DNA of 64,000 nucleotides, from assembly GCF_029873635.1 (NCBI RefSeq), contig NC_080428.1, positions 63,483,957-63,547,956 of the forward strand, in the 5' to 3' direction. The stretch comes from Malania oleifera. Its lineage: Eukaryota > Streptophyta > Magnoliopsida > Santalales > Ximeniaceae. The notes beneath the pieces are model-generated. The model saw only the letters and a program-made list of their open reading frames with translations. It did not search any database and had not been told where the DNA came from. A program made the translations under genes and the position numbers. Of this stretch, positions 24,187 to 37,150 are shown in pieces. Each line of letters opens with the position of its first letter. Position 1 is the stretch's first letter.

Positions 24187-25788
24187 TGACTCACTCGAAA
24201 AATGAGCAGCTCGAAAGCTATCCCAAGTATAGGAGTTCTTTCATGTATTATTAAGCCGAAGGGTTATATCGTCTCCTCAGGGAATGCGTTTAATCTCAGA
24301 TTTTACGTTCTTCCAATCAAAATTAAAAAGGTACTAAACTCAGTTCAGATTCAAGGGTTTTCAAGATTGTGGAGACTTAAATGAAAACACAAATTAAAGT
24401 CCTAAAACTAGAACGCACGGAATTAAATAACAATAAAGGAAACCCTAGGCTACTCAAGGAAATACCTGAGCACATTAACTAAAAATGGAAACTTTAAGCA
24501 TGGAATTAAAAATACGCTATGGAAACTTAATCGGATTTAACACACACACACACTAAAAATTGGATCTTTAACCAAAATAATAACTCAAACCACAATCACA
24601 ATTTAAACACGAAACAAACAAAAACTTAACACATAAACAATAACAAAAAATAATAATAATGAAAACACGAGAAATCAAACCAGACTTAATTAAAAAGACT
24701 AAATTAAAACTCCCACTAATTAGATAAACAAATAAATAAATTTAACAAGAATTAAACACTTGAAAATGTCAAACTTAAAAAGAAATTTCAAATAACATTT
24801 AAAAAAAACTAAACTTTATTCAATAGTTAAAGACTAAACAAAAATAAATAAGAGAGAGAGAGAGAGAGAGAAGCCTGAGCAGCTGGGCATGGATGGAGGC
24901 TAGCTGGCCGTGGCTTTGGACTGGCAGAGGCTCGGCCTGGTGCTCATGGAGGCTGCTACTGTGTTGCAAAGAAGCGGCGATGGTTGGTGTGGCTTTCAGG
25001 TGAAGTTTCTGGAAAGTGGCTGTGCTGGAGGGTGCTGCAAATCTGCTGTGGAGTGGGGGTCTCGACTGGTCTCCTGCTATGGTTGGGCTGCCAGTGTGTT
25101 GCAGGGAAGAGGAGAAAGGGAGAAGAAGAAGAGAAATACTGAGGGAAAGAAAAACTAAAGGAGATACCAAAAGAGAAGACAGGAAACAGCAAGGAGAAGT
25201 AAGGATAGGAGAAGAAAGAGAGAGCGGGGGAGAGGAAGAAGAAGAGAAGAGAAAGGAAGAGAAGAGAAAAGGCTGGGGCAGCGCCCAATAGAGGAAAAGA
25301 AGGAGAATGGAAAATTTAAATAAAGGAGAGGGGAGGCTTGCCCTAACCCATGACCCGGATGGCTCAACCTGACCCAATTGGAGCTGACCCGGCAATTTGA
25401 CCCAACCCGAATTGTTATATTTTTTTTTTTTCATTTTTTTCATTCTATGTTCATCGCAAATCTGACTCTTCTGGAGCCTGTTTCTTGAAAAACTCAAAAC
25501 ACAAAAGTTGTAGATAATCCTTGCCTATTTCTCTTGAAATTTGAATCGTCTCAATCGGTGCTCAGACGGTAAAGTTTTGCACGAAATACAAATAGGTGTC
25601 GGCTTTGGTTTCTGAGATTTTTCCTGCAACAAAAAATTACCAAAACTTCATAAATAATGCATTAAAGTTCAAGAATGATGATTTTGGCACTTTATTAAAA
25701 TATTGGACAATTTTGAACATTTAATTAAAAATATAAACCGTAAAGCCCAGGTTAAGATGCCCAATTACGTAGTTTTAACACGTAATCA
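24187..25788 (-). repeat. Element F 3' LTR (minus orientation)
   Basis: Next to the polypurine tract, so the 3' LTR. Contains a (GA)n run (24851-24870) and a purine-rich block (25095-25310). The long minus-strand open frame at 24820-25497 (Pro/Ser/Leu-rich) lies wholly in the LTR and has a drifting counterpart in the other LTR, so I do not call it a gene. Confidence 0.9.
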
Positions 25789-25799
25789 CACCCCCCAAC
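25789..25799 (-). other. Element F polypurine tract
   Basis: GTTGGGGGGTG on the minus strand, directly before the minus-orientation 3' LTR. Confidence 0.7.
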
Positions 25800-25800
25800 T

Positions 25801-27713
25801 AACGTTTTGCTAGTCTTTAGCAAATGACGTGAATAAATTTTAGGGCAGTGTCTACAACTACATACTCCGGTGATCATGAAATCAATGCACATGCAACACA
25901 AACATACCATTTCACATACGAGAATACTACTGAATTTCACACAAGCTTGTTCATATTTAGTATACACAATTCCAAAGCACGTCACTTATGCAAGTTTCAT
26001 CGTTTATATGTCATTTAAGAGCAGTATACTCACATGAAGTTAATCAGAGGCACATTCAAAGTTAATGCAATCATATAAGTTCGAGTATAAACAGGTAAAC
26101 TCTCAAGGTGTGTGTGATGTGTGTGACTCAGTACACCTAGAACGCCAGTAGACACCTACAGAACGGTCGCTTTGACTCAGCCTAACTGGTATACCCTCAA
26201 GAACACTCAAAGAAAATGGGTTCACTCATCATATGTGAGAAGGAGTGTCGCGATCAAACATCCCACATATTAAAAGGAACAACGCTAAGTATATGGAGTG
26301 GACTAGTCTGGAAAGGATCTAGCCTATCTATGAGGTGTCGGGTCCTTCACCCTAGCATCTTCTCACCTACTCGCCATACCCAACAGAGACCACCCTAGAT
26401 CAACTTACTCACAAAATTGTCGTGAATACATCTGAGGCATTAACCGGTTGAAGCATCTTTATACGTGGAAAATATGTGTCATCCTTGACTTTTTGTGATA
26501 TGTATTTGTGCCGACATTGACATTTCATTTCATGCGCATGTGTATTGCTTATTCTTTTTTCTACTCATTCTTTATTTTCTGTCTTTCTTGATCAATTAGG
26601 ACAATCATAATACTTCTTTTGTAATCTTCATATCATCAATGGGAATTTAGCTCGAATAGGAGTTTATGAATTAAGTCTATCTCTAGGGGTGGCTCAGCCT
26701 TCACATTTTGAGTAGGCTACAAGACCTAGATTTCTATCTCCCCACTAGGTTAGCAAATCAAAACATAGACTAGTGTACAAAGGAATCATCCAGAAAAAGA
26801 GAATTGAGTTCCATGAACTCCGATTTGATATTAACGCTCAAAAGGACGATAAATAGCTCAAGGATATCTCACAAGGTGTCATAGTCGCCACGGGTGCTCT
26901 CTCAATGCTCATAGGAAACCCTAAGTGCAATGAATCAGTTGAATGTGTTTATTTAGCCTCGTGAGATGCATGTAGATACAAGAAATTATATAGCCAAATT
27001 AACACGAGTGTACTACCAATCGATTCTTCATGGAGTCATAAGATCATATAAAGAGAAATTACGCATGATTGACTCAAGTGTGTCATTCTTAAGTTATACG
27101 CAAGTATGTGAAAGGTATACGCAATGTTAAGCATGATACAATGCAATGTAATTCCTCAGTACTCCTCCTTTCTTTCTCTCTCTTTTTTTGATCTTTTTGA
27201 TTTTTTTGATTTTTTTTTTGTTTTTTATTTTTTTATTTTTTTTAAATTAAAAACCCGGTGCGTGTATATGCACAGTGTCACATGCGAATGCTTATCCCCC
27301 CCCCCCCAACTAAAGTGGAACATTGTCCTCAATGTGAAAGCATAGGGGAAATAGCAAATATTGTGTACGGGAAAAGTAAAGCGTACCTGAGTGGCGAAAT
27401 AACAAAAATCGAACTACGAGAAAATGGTCCTGAAAACTAACTAAAAATAAAATAAAATAAAATAAAAGGAAAATAAGGGAAAAAAAAACATCACAATTGT
27501 CTGGCGGAGGCTCAGGGGGAATTTTGTCTGGTGGCCGCAGGTCTATAAATTGCACCGGCGGTTCTCCAAATTTGAGCCGCCACAATCGATCAGTCGTCAT
27601 ACCTGCACGAAAATCAACCTCAAATGAATTAATTCTCATCAATATACCAAACAATACGAGTGTAGGTCGACCCTCGTGTGTGGACAAGAAAGGGTCTTTA
27701 TTCAACATCGTGT
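25801..27713 (-). other. Element F internal non-coding region
   Basis: Between the end of gag and the polypurine tract. No recognisable protein domain in either strand. It contains a T-rich stretch (27170-27245), a C run (27297-27307) and only short unsupported open frames. In a full-length gypsy element pol would occupy this place. Confidence 0.6.
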
Positions 27714-29162
27714 CTAGGAAATGTGCTTCTTACGAACTAACGTGTGATGGGAAGTTATTGGAGCAATTACCTGCAGTTCTTCAGAAGCATTAACATTAAA
27801 AGTTTTACCTGGTTCCTTTAAAAGTAGGCTCTCACCAGTCTGGTCACCCCCTTTATCGGGTGTACATATCATCATACCACTGTAGGAGTCTGCCTCCACA
27901 TTAGGCTTCTTAACATCTGATTCAGGCGGGAGTGACGATTTCACGGTTTCTGAGCTCGGAGAGGGAGGTACCATAGGTTGGTACTCCGTATGAGTGTTAG
28001 TATCCTCATCAACTAACTATTCTGCTTTTGGGTTCGCTTCCTTTGATTTTTCTTTGAATTCATCTACTTCAGCCGTAACTTTCGGTTCTAGGACAACTGT
28101 TTGCCAGGCGATGAGCATCTCAGGTTGGGGGACTTCTTTCTCGCTTCTCAAAGTGATGGCGGCCTCTATTGCCTCAAGAGAAACATCATGTATTTGTTGG
28201 TGTGGTTGCTGGTACTCTTAAGGACTAGGCTGAGATTCCACGGGCAATTCTTCGTTTTCTAAGATGTCCAATTGCATGCTTATCACATTAATGGTGTCCC
28301 GTAATTCATTATTATGATCGACTTGAGTTTGCATGAACTGCTGGAGCATGTTCGCCATCTATGTTATGCTATCCTCGAAAATGTCTGACGACGTACAGCT
28401 CGAAGGGATATGTTGTGGCTGATATTGAGGCGGAGGGTTGTTTGGGCAGTTTGGTGGCTCGTATACATCTCCACCACCGATTGTGCTGATAGGGTGTGCA
28501 GTCATGGGTGCCTGAGTGCATCGTATGTTCCACTGTGGGACATTGTCAGCTAAGTAATCAAAGAATGATAATACCTGATCTGGATCCTCGCTGATGGGCT
28601 CTTCAGTAGACATGGTCTGGACAAAGTTCCAGCAATCAGGGGTAAGAGTAGTATAAAAACAATCAACTAACCTTCATGAGTCAAACCCATGATGTGGACA
28701 AGAACTTAGCTTATCCTTGAATGGCTCCTAGCAAGCCCGAAATGTCTCGTCATCCTGCTGCACAAAATTAGGAATCTGTTCCTACAAAAATTGAGTTTTT
28801 TGTGAGGGACAAAATGCATGCAGAAATTCATGCTCCATATCAGTCCAATTAGTGATAGAGTGAGGTCTCAAGGAATGAAACCAGATTAGTGCCCTATCCT
28901 GCAAAGTAGCAAGAAATAAATTCAGTCGAATAGATTCATCAGTTTTAGCCTGAGAGAAAAACATGTTACAGGTTAATTCAAACTCTGCTAAGTGCTGATA
29001 TGGGCACTCAGATTCCATCCCGTAGAACTCGGGTAGCAGTGACGTCCTCCCGCGCTGCATCATGAAATTAAGCTCGTCATAAGGAAGAACAGTGGAAGAG
29101 GATGCAGTGGCATATTCAAGCTACAAAAAATCCATTATCGTGCGCGGTGCAGGTGCAGCCAT
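27714..29162 (-). pseudogene. Element F gag (one frame, six internal stops)
   Basis: Frame of 483 codons from ATG at 29162 (MAAPAPRTIMDFL) to the stop at 27714. No frameshift: pieces at 29063, 28613 and 27974 share the frame. The retrotransposon gag domain is clear in FYGMESECPYQHLAEFELTC, RLNLFLATLQDRALIWFHSL and SITNWTDMEHEFLHAFCP, close to Athila/Tat-type gag. Then comes LADNVPQWN, a possible coiled coil MANMLQQFMQTQVDHNNELR, AAITLRSEKE and a Ser/Pro/Glu-rich tail. The six internal stops are four TAG, one TGA and one TAA. No zinc knuckle is visible. Confidence 0.82.
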
Positions 29163-29250
29163 TTTTCAAAACTCACTTTTTTTTTATTATAAAAGTAATA
29201 AAAATGACGGGAAAAACGCAAATTTGAGACTAAGACCGACATTCCCTTAC

Positions 29251-29264
29251 AACGGCGCCAAAAA
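29251..29264 (-). other. Element F primer binding site
   Basis: TTTTTGGCGCCGTT on the minus strand next to the 5' LTR. TGGCGCCGTTG is the common primer site of Athila-like plant gypsy elements, in keeping with the gag type, and differs from the tRNA-Met site of every other element here. Confidence 0.8.
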
Positions 29265-29266
29265 CT

Positions 29267-29924
29267 TGACTCACTCAAAAAATGAGCAGCTCGAAAGTTA
29301 TCCCAAGTATAGGAGTTCTGTCGTGTAATATTAAGCCCAAGGGCTAGATCGTCTCCTCAGGGAATGCGTTTAATCTTAGATTTTACGTTCTTCCAATCGA
29401 AATTAAAAAAGTACTGAACTTAGTTCAGATTCAGGGGTTTTCAAGATTGTGGAGACTTAAATGAAAACACAAATTAAAGTCCTAAAACTAGCATGCACGA
29501 AATTAAATAACAATAAAGGAAACTCTAGGCTACTCAAGGAAATACTAGAGCACATTAACTAAAAATGGAAACTTTAAAAATGGAATTGAAAATACGCTAT
29601 GGAAACTTAATCGGATTTAACACACACACACTAAAAATTGGATCTTTAACCAAAATAATAACTCAAACCACAATCACAATTTAAACATGAAACAAACAAA
29701 AACTTAACACATAAACGATAACAAAAAAAAAATAATGAAAACACGAGAAATCAAACCAGACTTAATTAAAAAGACTAAATTAAAACTCCCACTAATTAGA
29801 TAAACAAATAAATAAATTTAACAAGAATTAAACACTTGACAATGTCCAACTTAAAATGAAATTTCAAATAACATTTTAAAAAAACTAAACTTTATTCAGT
29901 ATTTAAAGACTAAACAAAAATAAA

Positions 29925-29980
<56 letters not shown>

Positions 29981-30895
29981 CTAAGCAGCTGGGCATGGCT
30001 GGAGGCTGGTTGGCCGTGGCTTTGGACTGGCAGAGGCTCGGCCTGGTGCTTATGGAGGCTGCTGCTGTGTTGCAAAGAAGCGATGATGGTTGGTGTGGCT
30101 TTCGGGTGAAGTTTCTGGAAAGTGATCATGCTGGAGGGTGCTGCAAATCTGCTGTGGAGTGGGGGTCTCGATTGGTCTCCTGCTATGGTTGGGCTGCCGG
30201 TGTGTTGCAAGGAAGAGGAGAGAGGGAGAAGAAGAAGAGAAATACAGAGGGAAATAAAAACTAAAGGAGATACCAAAAGAGAAGACAGGAAACAGCAAGG
30301 AGAAGTAAGGATAGGAGAAGAAAGAGAGAGCGAGGAAGAGGAAGAAGAAGAGAAGAGAAAGGAAGAGAAGAGAGAAGGAAGGCTGGGGCAGTGCCTAACA
30401 GGGGAAAAGAAGGAGAATGGGAAATTTAAATGAAGGAGAGGGGAAGCTTGCCCTAACCCATGACCCGGATGGCTCAACCTGACCCAATTGGAGCTGACCC
30501 GGCAACTTGACCCAACCCGAATTGTTATATTTTTTTTTCATTTTTTTCATTCTCTGTTCATCGCAAATCTGACTCTTCTGGAGCCCGTTTCTTGCAAAAC
30601 TCAAAACACAAAAATTATATATAATCCTTTCCCATTTCTCTAAAAATTTGAAGCGTCTCAATCGGAGTTCAGACGGAAATGTTATGCATGAAATACGAAC
30701 AGGTGTCGGCTTTGGTTTTTGAGATTTTTCCTGCAACAAAAAATTACCAAAACTTCATAAATACTGCAATAAAGTTCAAGAATGATGATTTTGGAACTTT
30801 ATTAAAATATTGGACAATTTTGGACATTTAATTAAAAATATAAATCGTAAAGCCCGAGTTAAGATGTCCAATTACGCAGTTTTGACGCATAATCA
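29267..30895 (-). repeat. Element F 5' LTR (minus orientation)
   Basis: Partner of 24187-25788. Its (GA)n run (29931-29978) is about twice as long as in the other copy. By eye the two LTRs differ at a few percent of positions, so F is among the younger insertions. Confidence 0.9.
29931..29978. repeat. (GA)n microsatellite in F 5' LTR
   Basis: About 24 GA units, against about 10 at 24851-24870 in the 3' LTR. Confidence 0.9.
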
Positions 30896-30900
30896 CCTAA

Positions 30901-32152
30901 CCATCATGTACCTTCTCCATAAGCTCTACTAGTTCTGCATCATTCCTCTGAGCTACTTTAATCCTCTCCTATAGAGTTAGCTACAAAACGACTCAGCAAT
31001 GAATGCCTAGTGATCGCCCTCTGCCAACTCCACACCGAGCCTTTCTAGATCCATCTGAGTCGGATGCTGAATCTTTACTGCAAATACAGATGAATCCACT
31101 GATTTTCGACTCAAAGCATCAGCAACCACATTAGCCTTCCCTAGGTGGTAGCTGATAGTGCAGTCATAATCCTTTATTAGCTCCAGCCATCTCCTCTGCC
31201 TCATATTTAATTCCTTCTGCGTGAAGAAATACTTTAAGCTCTTATGGTCAGTAAGTATCTCGCACCTAGCCCCATATAGATAGTGCCTCCAAATTTTCAG
31301 TGCGTAAACAACTGCCACCAACTCTAGATCATGGGTAGGGTAGTTCTTCTCATATTCCTTCAACTATCGTGAGGCATAGGCTATCACTCTCCCTCGCTGC
31401 ATCAACACGCATCCAAACCCTTTATGGGACACATCACTATAAATTACGAACCCCTCTTCTCCTGAAGGAATCGTCAACACAGACGCAGTAATGAGTCGTT
31501 GCTTCAATTCCTGGAAGCTCTGTTCACATTCATTAGACCACCCAAACTTCACCCCTTTCCTGGTCAATCTAGTCAATGGGCCTAATACACTAGAGAAGCC
31601 CTCAACAAACCTGCGGTAGTACCCAGCCAATCCCAGGAAACTCCTAATCTCATGCACGTTCTTTGGTTGTACCTAGTCTACTACTGCCTTAATCTTACTC
31701 GGATCAACAGAAATACCACCCCTGGATATAATGTGTCCAAGGAAGGTAACCTGTTCCAGCTAGAACTCACACTTCTTGAGCTTCGCATAAAACTTCTTCT
31801 CTCGCAACACCTGGAACACTATACTCAAATGCTCCTCATGCTCCTCTTGGCTTTTTGAATACACCAGTATATCATTAATAAACATTACCACAAACTGATT
31901 CAAATACTGGTGAAAGATCGTGTTCATCAAATTAATAAACACTGCAGGAGCATTCGTCAAACCAAATGACATAACTAGAAATTCATAATGGCCATACCGT
32001 GTTCTAAATGCCGTCTTTGGAACATCTTCTGCCTTGACTTTCACTTGATGATACTTGGAGTGTAAATCTATCTTCGAAAAGATCTGTGTCCCCTGTAGTT
32101 GGTCAAACAAATCATCGATACGTGGGAGTGGGTATTTATTCTTAATAGTCAC
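30901..32152 (-). pseudogene. Element C reverse transcriptase (C-terminal) and RNase H
   Basis: One frame with stops, right to left: [52 protein letters not shown], then FINDILVYS, where the first catalytic Asp of the usual FIDD is Asn (codon AAT, about 31870). Then FLGLAGYYRRFVEGFS, RNase H with [45 protein letters not shown] and [13 protein letters not shown]. Even without the stops this RT would be expected to be inactive. Confidence 0.9.
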
Positions 32153-32164
32153 TTTGTTTATTTC

Positions 32165-32935
32165 TCAATAGTTAATGCACAACCTCATCGAGTCATCCTT
32201 CTTCCTCACGAATAAAACTGGTGCTCCCCAGGGCGACATACTAGGCCGAACAAATCCCTTATCTAACAATTCCTGTAACTGCTCTTTCAATTCTTTCAGC
32301 TCTGTCGGTGTCATTCTATACGGCGCCTTCGAAATCGGCGCTGTTCCCGGAAACAGATCAATAACAAACTCTACCTCACGATCAAGAGGTAGTCCCAGCA
32401 AATCCTCAGGGAATAAATTAGAAAAATCCCTCGCCATTGGGATATCCTCCACCCTCAGCTCCCCTTTTGATACTGACTTCACACAGTTTAAATATCCTTG
32501 ACATCCTTCTAATATCAATCTACGTGCCTGAATAGTAGATAATAACTGAGGTGGGGTGCGCACATGTGATCCCATGAATCTGTACTCCTGTCCCTCTAGA
32601 GGTCTGAATACTACCTCTCTCTGATGGCAATCAATGCTAGCATAGTGGGCATCTAGCCAGTCCATATCCAAGATTACCTCAAACCCATGCATGTCTAAAA
32701 CCACTAGATTAGCTAACAAAGACCTCCCCTGAATATCCACTGGACAGTCCCTAAGTAGCTTTCTACATATCCCAAAAGCCTCAGTTGGAGTAGCAACAGA
32801 CAAACTAATATCTAACTGCTGAGGCTCAAACCCACACAATTTTACATAATCCCGAGCGATAAAAGAATGTGTCACCCCAGAATCAAACAAAACAGTAGCT
32901 TTAAATGACAGTATTGAAATAGTACTTGTCACCAC
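32165..32935 (-). pseudogene. Element C protease and start of reverse transcriptase
   Basis: Longest open piece of C (256 codons). Protease active site VLFDSGVTHSF (DSG kept) near the start, then the C-terminal protease part (SLLANLVVLDMHGFEVIL, MDWLDAHYASIDC) and the linker. RT begins with [20 protein letters not shown] and VLFVRKKDDSMRLCINY, then a TGA stop where D has Arg. The next frame piece (32152) is in the same register. Confidence 0.9.
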
Positions 32936-33994
32936 ATCTCCCGTCGCCTTACCATCTCCCAGCGTCAGTGCATAAACTCGTTTCGAGGCAGTATTCCTCT
33001 ACTGTCCACCTCAAGTTGCCCGATAGCCTCCTCTGTATGGTCGAGGAGCAGCCGCTACCGCTGGTGGTGCCTGATAGTTCCTCGCAAAATGCCTAGGCTG
33101 GTAGCACTGATAGCAGACAACCTCCCTCGCTCAGCACTCTCCTGGGTGCCTCCTCAAACATCTGGGACAAGGAGGGAGCATTTTTCTGCCCTGTACTACT
33201 CGCTCTCCTCCTCCCTGTCGTCGTCCCCCTTTGCTATCATATCTTTTTCCACAACCCTCGACTGGGCCCTGCCTGAAAATCAGAAGGCACGGGCCTCTTT
33301 CTCTGGCTCTGGGCTACCGCGCCTCTCTGTATGTTGCTCTCGATCGCCACAACCCTGTCCACTATCTCCGAGAAAGTCTGAGCTCGGAAACCTACCACCT
33401 GCTCATACAAGTTCTGTCTCAGGCCCTCCTCAAACTTTCTCGCCTTCCTCTCCTCATCTGGCACCATATACGGGCAAATCAGGACAGCTCAACAAACCTC
33501 GCTGTGTACTGCTGCATTGTCATAGACTCCTGTGTCAGATATAGAAACTCTGATGCTTTTGCGCTTCTGACCCTAGTGGGAAAATACCACTCGAAGAAAA
33601 TCTCCTTGAAGCGACTCCACGTCATCGCTACAGGGTCAGGCCTCCACTCCTCAAGTAATCTAACTGACCTCCACCACCGCTTTGCTTCCCCGGTTAATTT
33701 AAATGTGCCAAATAATTCTCTCTACTCATCTGTACATGAGCGGACTGCCAGTATATCCTCTATATCCTGAACCCAGTTTTCTGCTACCAATGGGTCCGCT
33801 CCTCTAGCAAAAAATGGGGGTCGCATATATGTGAACTGCTCGATTGTGCAACTCTGCTCCCCCGAGCTCCTGGCCATCTCAACCATCACCTGCTGAGTGA
33901 TGCTACGCAACACTGCATTAGGGTCTGCACCACCCATACTGGAAGGTCCTACACCATCACCTCCCGCATTCGTGTTGCTGTTTCCCGAATCCAT
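32936..33994 (-). pseudogene. Element C gag
   Basis: Starts MDSGNSNTNAGGDGVG at 33994; NWVQDIEDILAV and a TAG (33722) where a Gln is usual follow. Then EAKRWW, FKEIFFEWYF and, in another frame, MVPDEERKARKFEEGLR and FRAQTFSEIVDRVVAIES (33467-33237). The zinc knuckle near 33070-33120 reads CYQCYQPRHFARNY, so the last of the CCHC residues is Tyr. At least two frameshifts. Confidence 0.83.
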
Positions 33995-34363
33995 CCTGCG
34001 AAGGAAGCAACTAATCTTAGCATACAATCACTATCACACAACCCATACACTACAATAACTCATAAATTACTCTTCTATCCACATCCTTAATCCCCATTTA
34101 AGATTCAGTCCTGCCACTCAGAAACAAGACCCAGCAGTAGTATCCATGATTTTCCTAAAATTGTCATCCCAGGAAAAACATAGAAACAACCCCGGTACTC
34201 CTGCCTCTAGACAGCAAGATAGAATCCTAAATTCTCACCTCATCCTCTAACAATCACTAAGTCACATTTCAATCTACCCATCACCTATTTTCCTCAAAAT
34301 CCACTCCTATACTCTGGTATTGTATTCCATTGTCTACTAAAGTCTATAGAACCTAACAACCTA

Positions 34364-34378
34364 GGCTCTGATACAAAA
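34364..34378 (-). other. Element C primer binding site
   Basis: On the minus strand TTTTGTATCAGAGCC follows the 5' LTR end: an initiator tRNA-Met site with G-to-T at the second G of TGG. Confidence 0.75.
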
Positions 34379-34379
34379 T

Positions 34380-37145
34380 TGTGACGCCCCGATTTTCATA
34401 AAAATTTTTCCATAATAATGAATAATTTACACGTCATTAATAACATCCATAAATCGGCCATGTCAACAACCCTACTACCATCCATACAACCCGGCCCGCA
34501 TTGGGTACCGGGCAAAAAGTCATTTTATTTATAAAACCTAATAATGGAAGACAGTATATTTATATCATCTAGAATACAATATCCAAAGTACTAACATACA
34601 TATTTACACAATACTATCTCATACCCAAAAATGATACAACCCTAGGGAATCATACCTCCCTAGTCCAAACTCACCCTGTATATCAGGGTTCCAGCTCCCT
34701 ACTATCACGGAGCTCTATCACTCGGTTGGTCTCTGTTACCAGAAAAATTTAGACAATTTGGGTAAGACACATCTTAGTAAGAAAGAATAAATTATTTACA
34801 GTGTGTGGCCATATGAGTTCAATTATAATACACTTTACTTTTAAAATCATCATTTCATCTGAGAAAATACCCTGATATACACATTCTCATTATCAGATAG
34901 ATACACAACACAAGTTTTTATAAGTTTTAAAATCATTTCTCAAATTCAATGATTTCCAACACATAATTATCCGCAAAGTTCCTGAGAATAGGGAAGATTA
35001 CCCGCCTATACAGGTAGCTTCCCTCTACTCTAACACGTTATGCAGCCAGATATGGCCACATCTGATACCTATTAGAGCACACACCTTACTTAGTAAGCCC
35101 TCAGGCGGAGAGTTTCACTTCGCCTTAATTATTTATTTTATTAAACACACACTCTTTCATTTTTCATAATCATTTCCTATTTTAACTCATTACATATCTA
35201 TGTATACATAAATTCACATTTATATACTTTACATAATACATTAGATCACATAATTCAAATTCTCAACACATTCACGATTTCCATACTGAGCATACCTCCC
35301 CAACGGCATTAGTAGGAACCTCACAATACAATTTCCATACTAAGCATACCTCCCTAACGACATCAGTAGGAACTTCACCCACACACACACAGTCTCCATA
35401 CTGAGCATACCTTCCTAACGACATCAGTACGAACTTCACCCACACACACACAGTCTCCATACTGAGCATACCTACCCAACAGCATCGGTAGGAACTTCAC
35501 ACACACACAGAGTCTCCATACTGAGCATTCCTCCCCAATGACATCAATAGGAACTTCACACACACACATAGTCTTCATACTGAGCATACCTCCCCAACAA
35601 CATCAGTAGGAAAGGAATACCACCCACCCTCAATTATTGTGAGGTGTTGACATATCATCAATCATATTTCAGTATATCTTAATTCAATTTAATATAAATA
35701 TTCTCATCGTTTTCTATGCACATTTCATCATCTCGTAATAACATATATCATATTTCACGTTTTTTTTTTTTCACTTTTTCCCAAAATACTCATATCAATA
35801 ATTTGTACAAACTCCTTTCTCATGCAAATAATTTCCACTCACAAATAAATACCACATTTCATTATTTTTCAATATCAAAAATTCACAAAATCTCATCTTT
35901 CGGGCAAAACATTTCTACTCACATATAAATATCATATTTCATTATTTTTCACTAATCACATCAATAATTCTCATTTTAATGTTTTCTCAGAAATTACTCA
36001 TCGTTATATTTCACTCCAAAATATCGCAATTTAAAATTACTCAAATGCCACACAATTTATCTGATATTTATATCATAATAATTTTCAGACAAAATATCAT
36101 ATGCTCATTTTCACATATTAGTTCAAATAGTAATTCTAAAAACGCTGCTATAATTTATTCCCCTTACCTGACTTACTGAGAATCTCATTAACACCCCAAC
36201 TCCTACGCCCTTGGCTCCTGAAATTCAACTCCAGCAATTTGCATTTTCCCAGATTAATTAATCTATTTCTTCAAAACAATACCCATCTAACCTTCTCTAG
36301 ACTCCATATACTTCAAGTTATCATTTAAACTAACATTTAATAGCCCCACTTAATTTTCTAAATTTTACCCGCGGGTCCCAAAATTACACCCATGGCGCTC
36401 ACCCAGACCCTAAATTTTAGAAATCCTACACCAAGCCCAGATGCTCAACATTTTAGCATTTCCAAATTAATCCTAATGAATTAAAAATAAGCCCATTAAT
36501 AACACCCGTACCCCAAATTTGGGGTTTTGCCCACGACGACCCCACGAGAATTCCGTCTCGCTAGACTTATAAAGAATCATCCCTAGATTCTCGTGGTGGT
36601 GTCCGTTCATCAATCGAGCTTATAATTTGCAAGAAATTAAAGAAAAAAGGGAAATTAGCTAACCCCAAGAGATACGTCTACGTCGCTCCTACCACCGATC
36701 CGCTCTAGTAGAAATGACGGCAGCGGAGAATGGAGTTCAGCGGTATCTTTTGATTTTTGATCGAGCGAAAATTCATCACGAAATCAAGGAGAGAGGTAGA
36801 GAGAATGAGAGAAGAGAGAGAGTGTCTGCGTGCAGGAAGAAAAGAAGAAGAAAAGAAGAAGAAGAAGAAGAAGCAAAGGGGGGGGGGGCGTGAATTCCAG
36901 GAAGCGAAGCTTCAGGTGATTTAGTATATATATATATATATTAATATAATAATAATAAAAATATATTTAATTAATATTAATAATAATATTTTTTATTAAT
37001 AAAAAAATAAATTTTAATTATTATTTTTTTTCTTTTTTTTAAAATCTGATTAATTAATTAATTAATTAATTTTTTTTTTTTTTTTGGGAATCACTCCACT
37101 AATCTTCTATATCCCCCCTTTTTTTAGGGGAGGGGGATTATTACA
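34380..37145 (-). repeat. Element C 5' LTR (minus orientation)
   Basis: 2766 bases, partner of 19476-22580. It has a six-unit version of the minisatellite (about 35280-35615), a (TA)n run at 36927-36941 in place of the long (TAA)n array, a GAA tract (36845-36875) and a G run (36880-36889). Confidence 0.92.
35280..35615 (-). repeat. Minisatellite, six units, in C 5' LTR
   Basis: Same unit as at 20375-21005, about 54-61 bases, with ACTGAGCAT at 35285, 35400, 35461 and 35520 and degenerate forms at about 35340 and 35579. Confidence 0.88.
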
Positions 37146-37150
37146 ATATC

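Larger units (their letters stand above)
24187..30895 (-). mobile_element. Element F: non-autonomous gag-only LTR retrotransposon
   Basis: Target duplication CCTAA at 24182-24186 and 30896-30900; LTRs of 1602 and 1629 bases that on the plus strand begin TGACTCACTC and end TAATCA. The minus-strand primer site (29251-29264) and polypurine tract (25789-25799) fix the orientation. The 3478-base interior holds a gag frame but no protease, RT, RNase H or integrase that I can find, so it resembles a LARD or TR-GAG type element that would need a partner for mobility. Confidence 0.9.
19476..37145 (-). mobile_element. Element C: Ty3/gypsy chromovirus (minus strand) inserted in 3' LTR of B
   Basis: Target duplication ATATC at 19471-19475 and 37146-37150. 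LTRs of 3105 and 2766 bases; on the coding (minus) strand they start TGTAATAATCC and end GCGTCACA. Internal domains run right to left: gag, protease, RT, RNase H, integrase, chromodomain-like end. The non-autonomous element F splits the region between RNase H and integrase. Without F it is about 11 kb. Confidence 0.93.

Noticed and set aside
24820..25497. 225-codon minus-strand open frame rich in Ser, Leu and Pro
   Set aside because: Lies entirely in an LTR of F, is low-complexity, and its counterpart in the other LTR (29896-30477) has a different length and start.
33089..33770. Plus-strand open frames of 151 and 179 codons
   Set aside because: Antisense shadows of element C gag, whose minus-strand reading has clear gag motifs.
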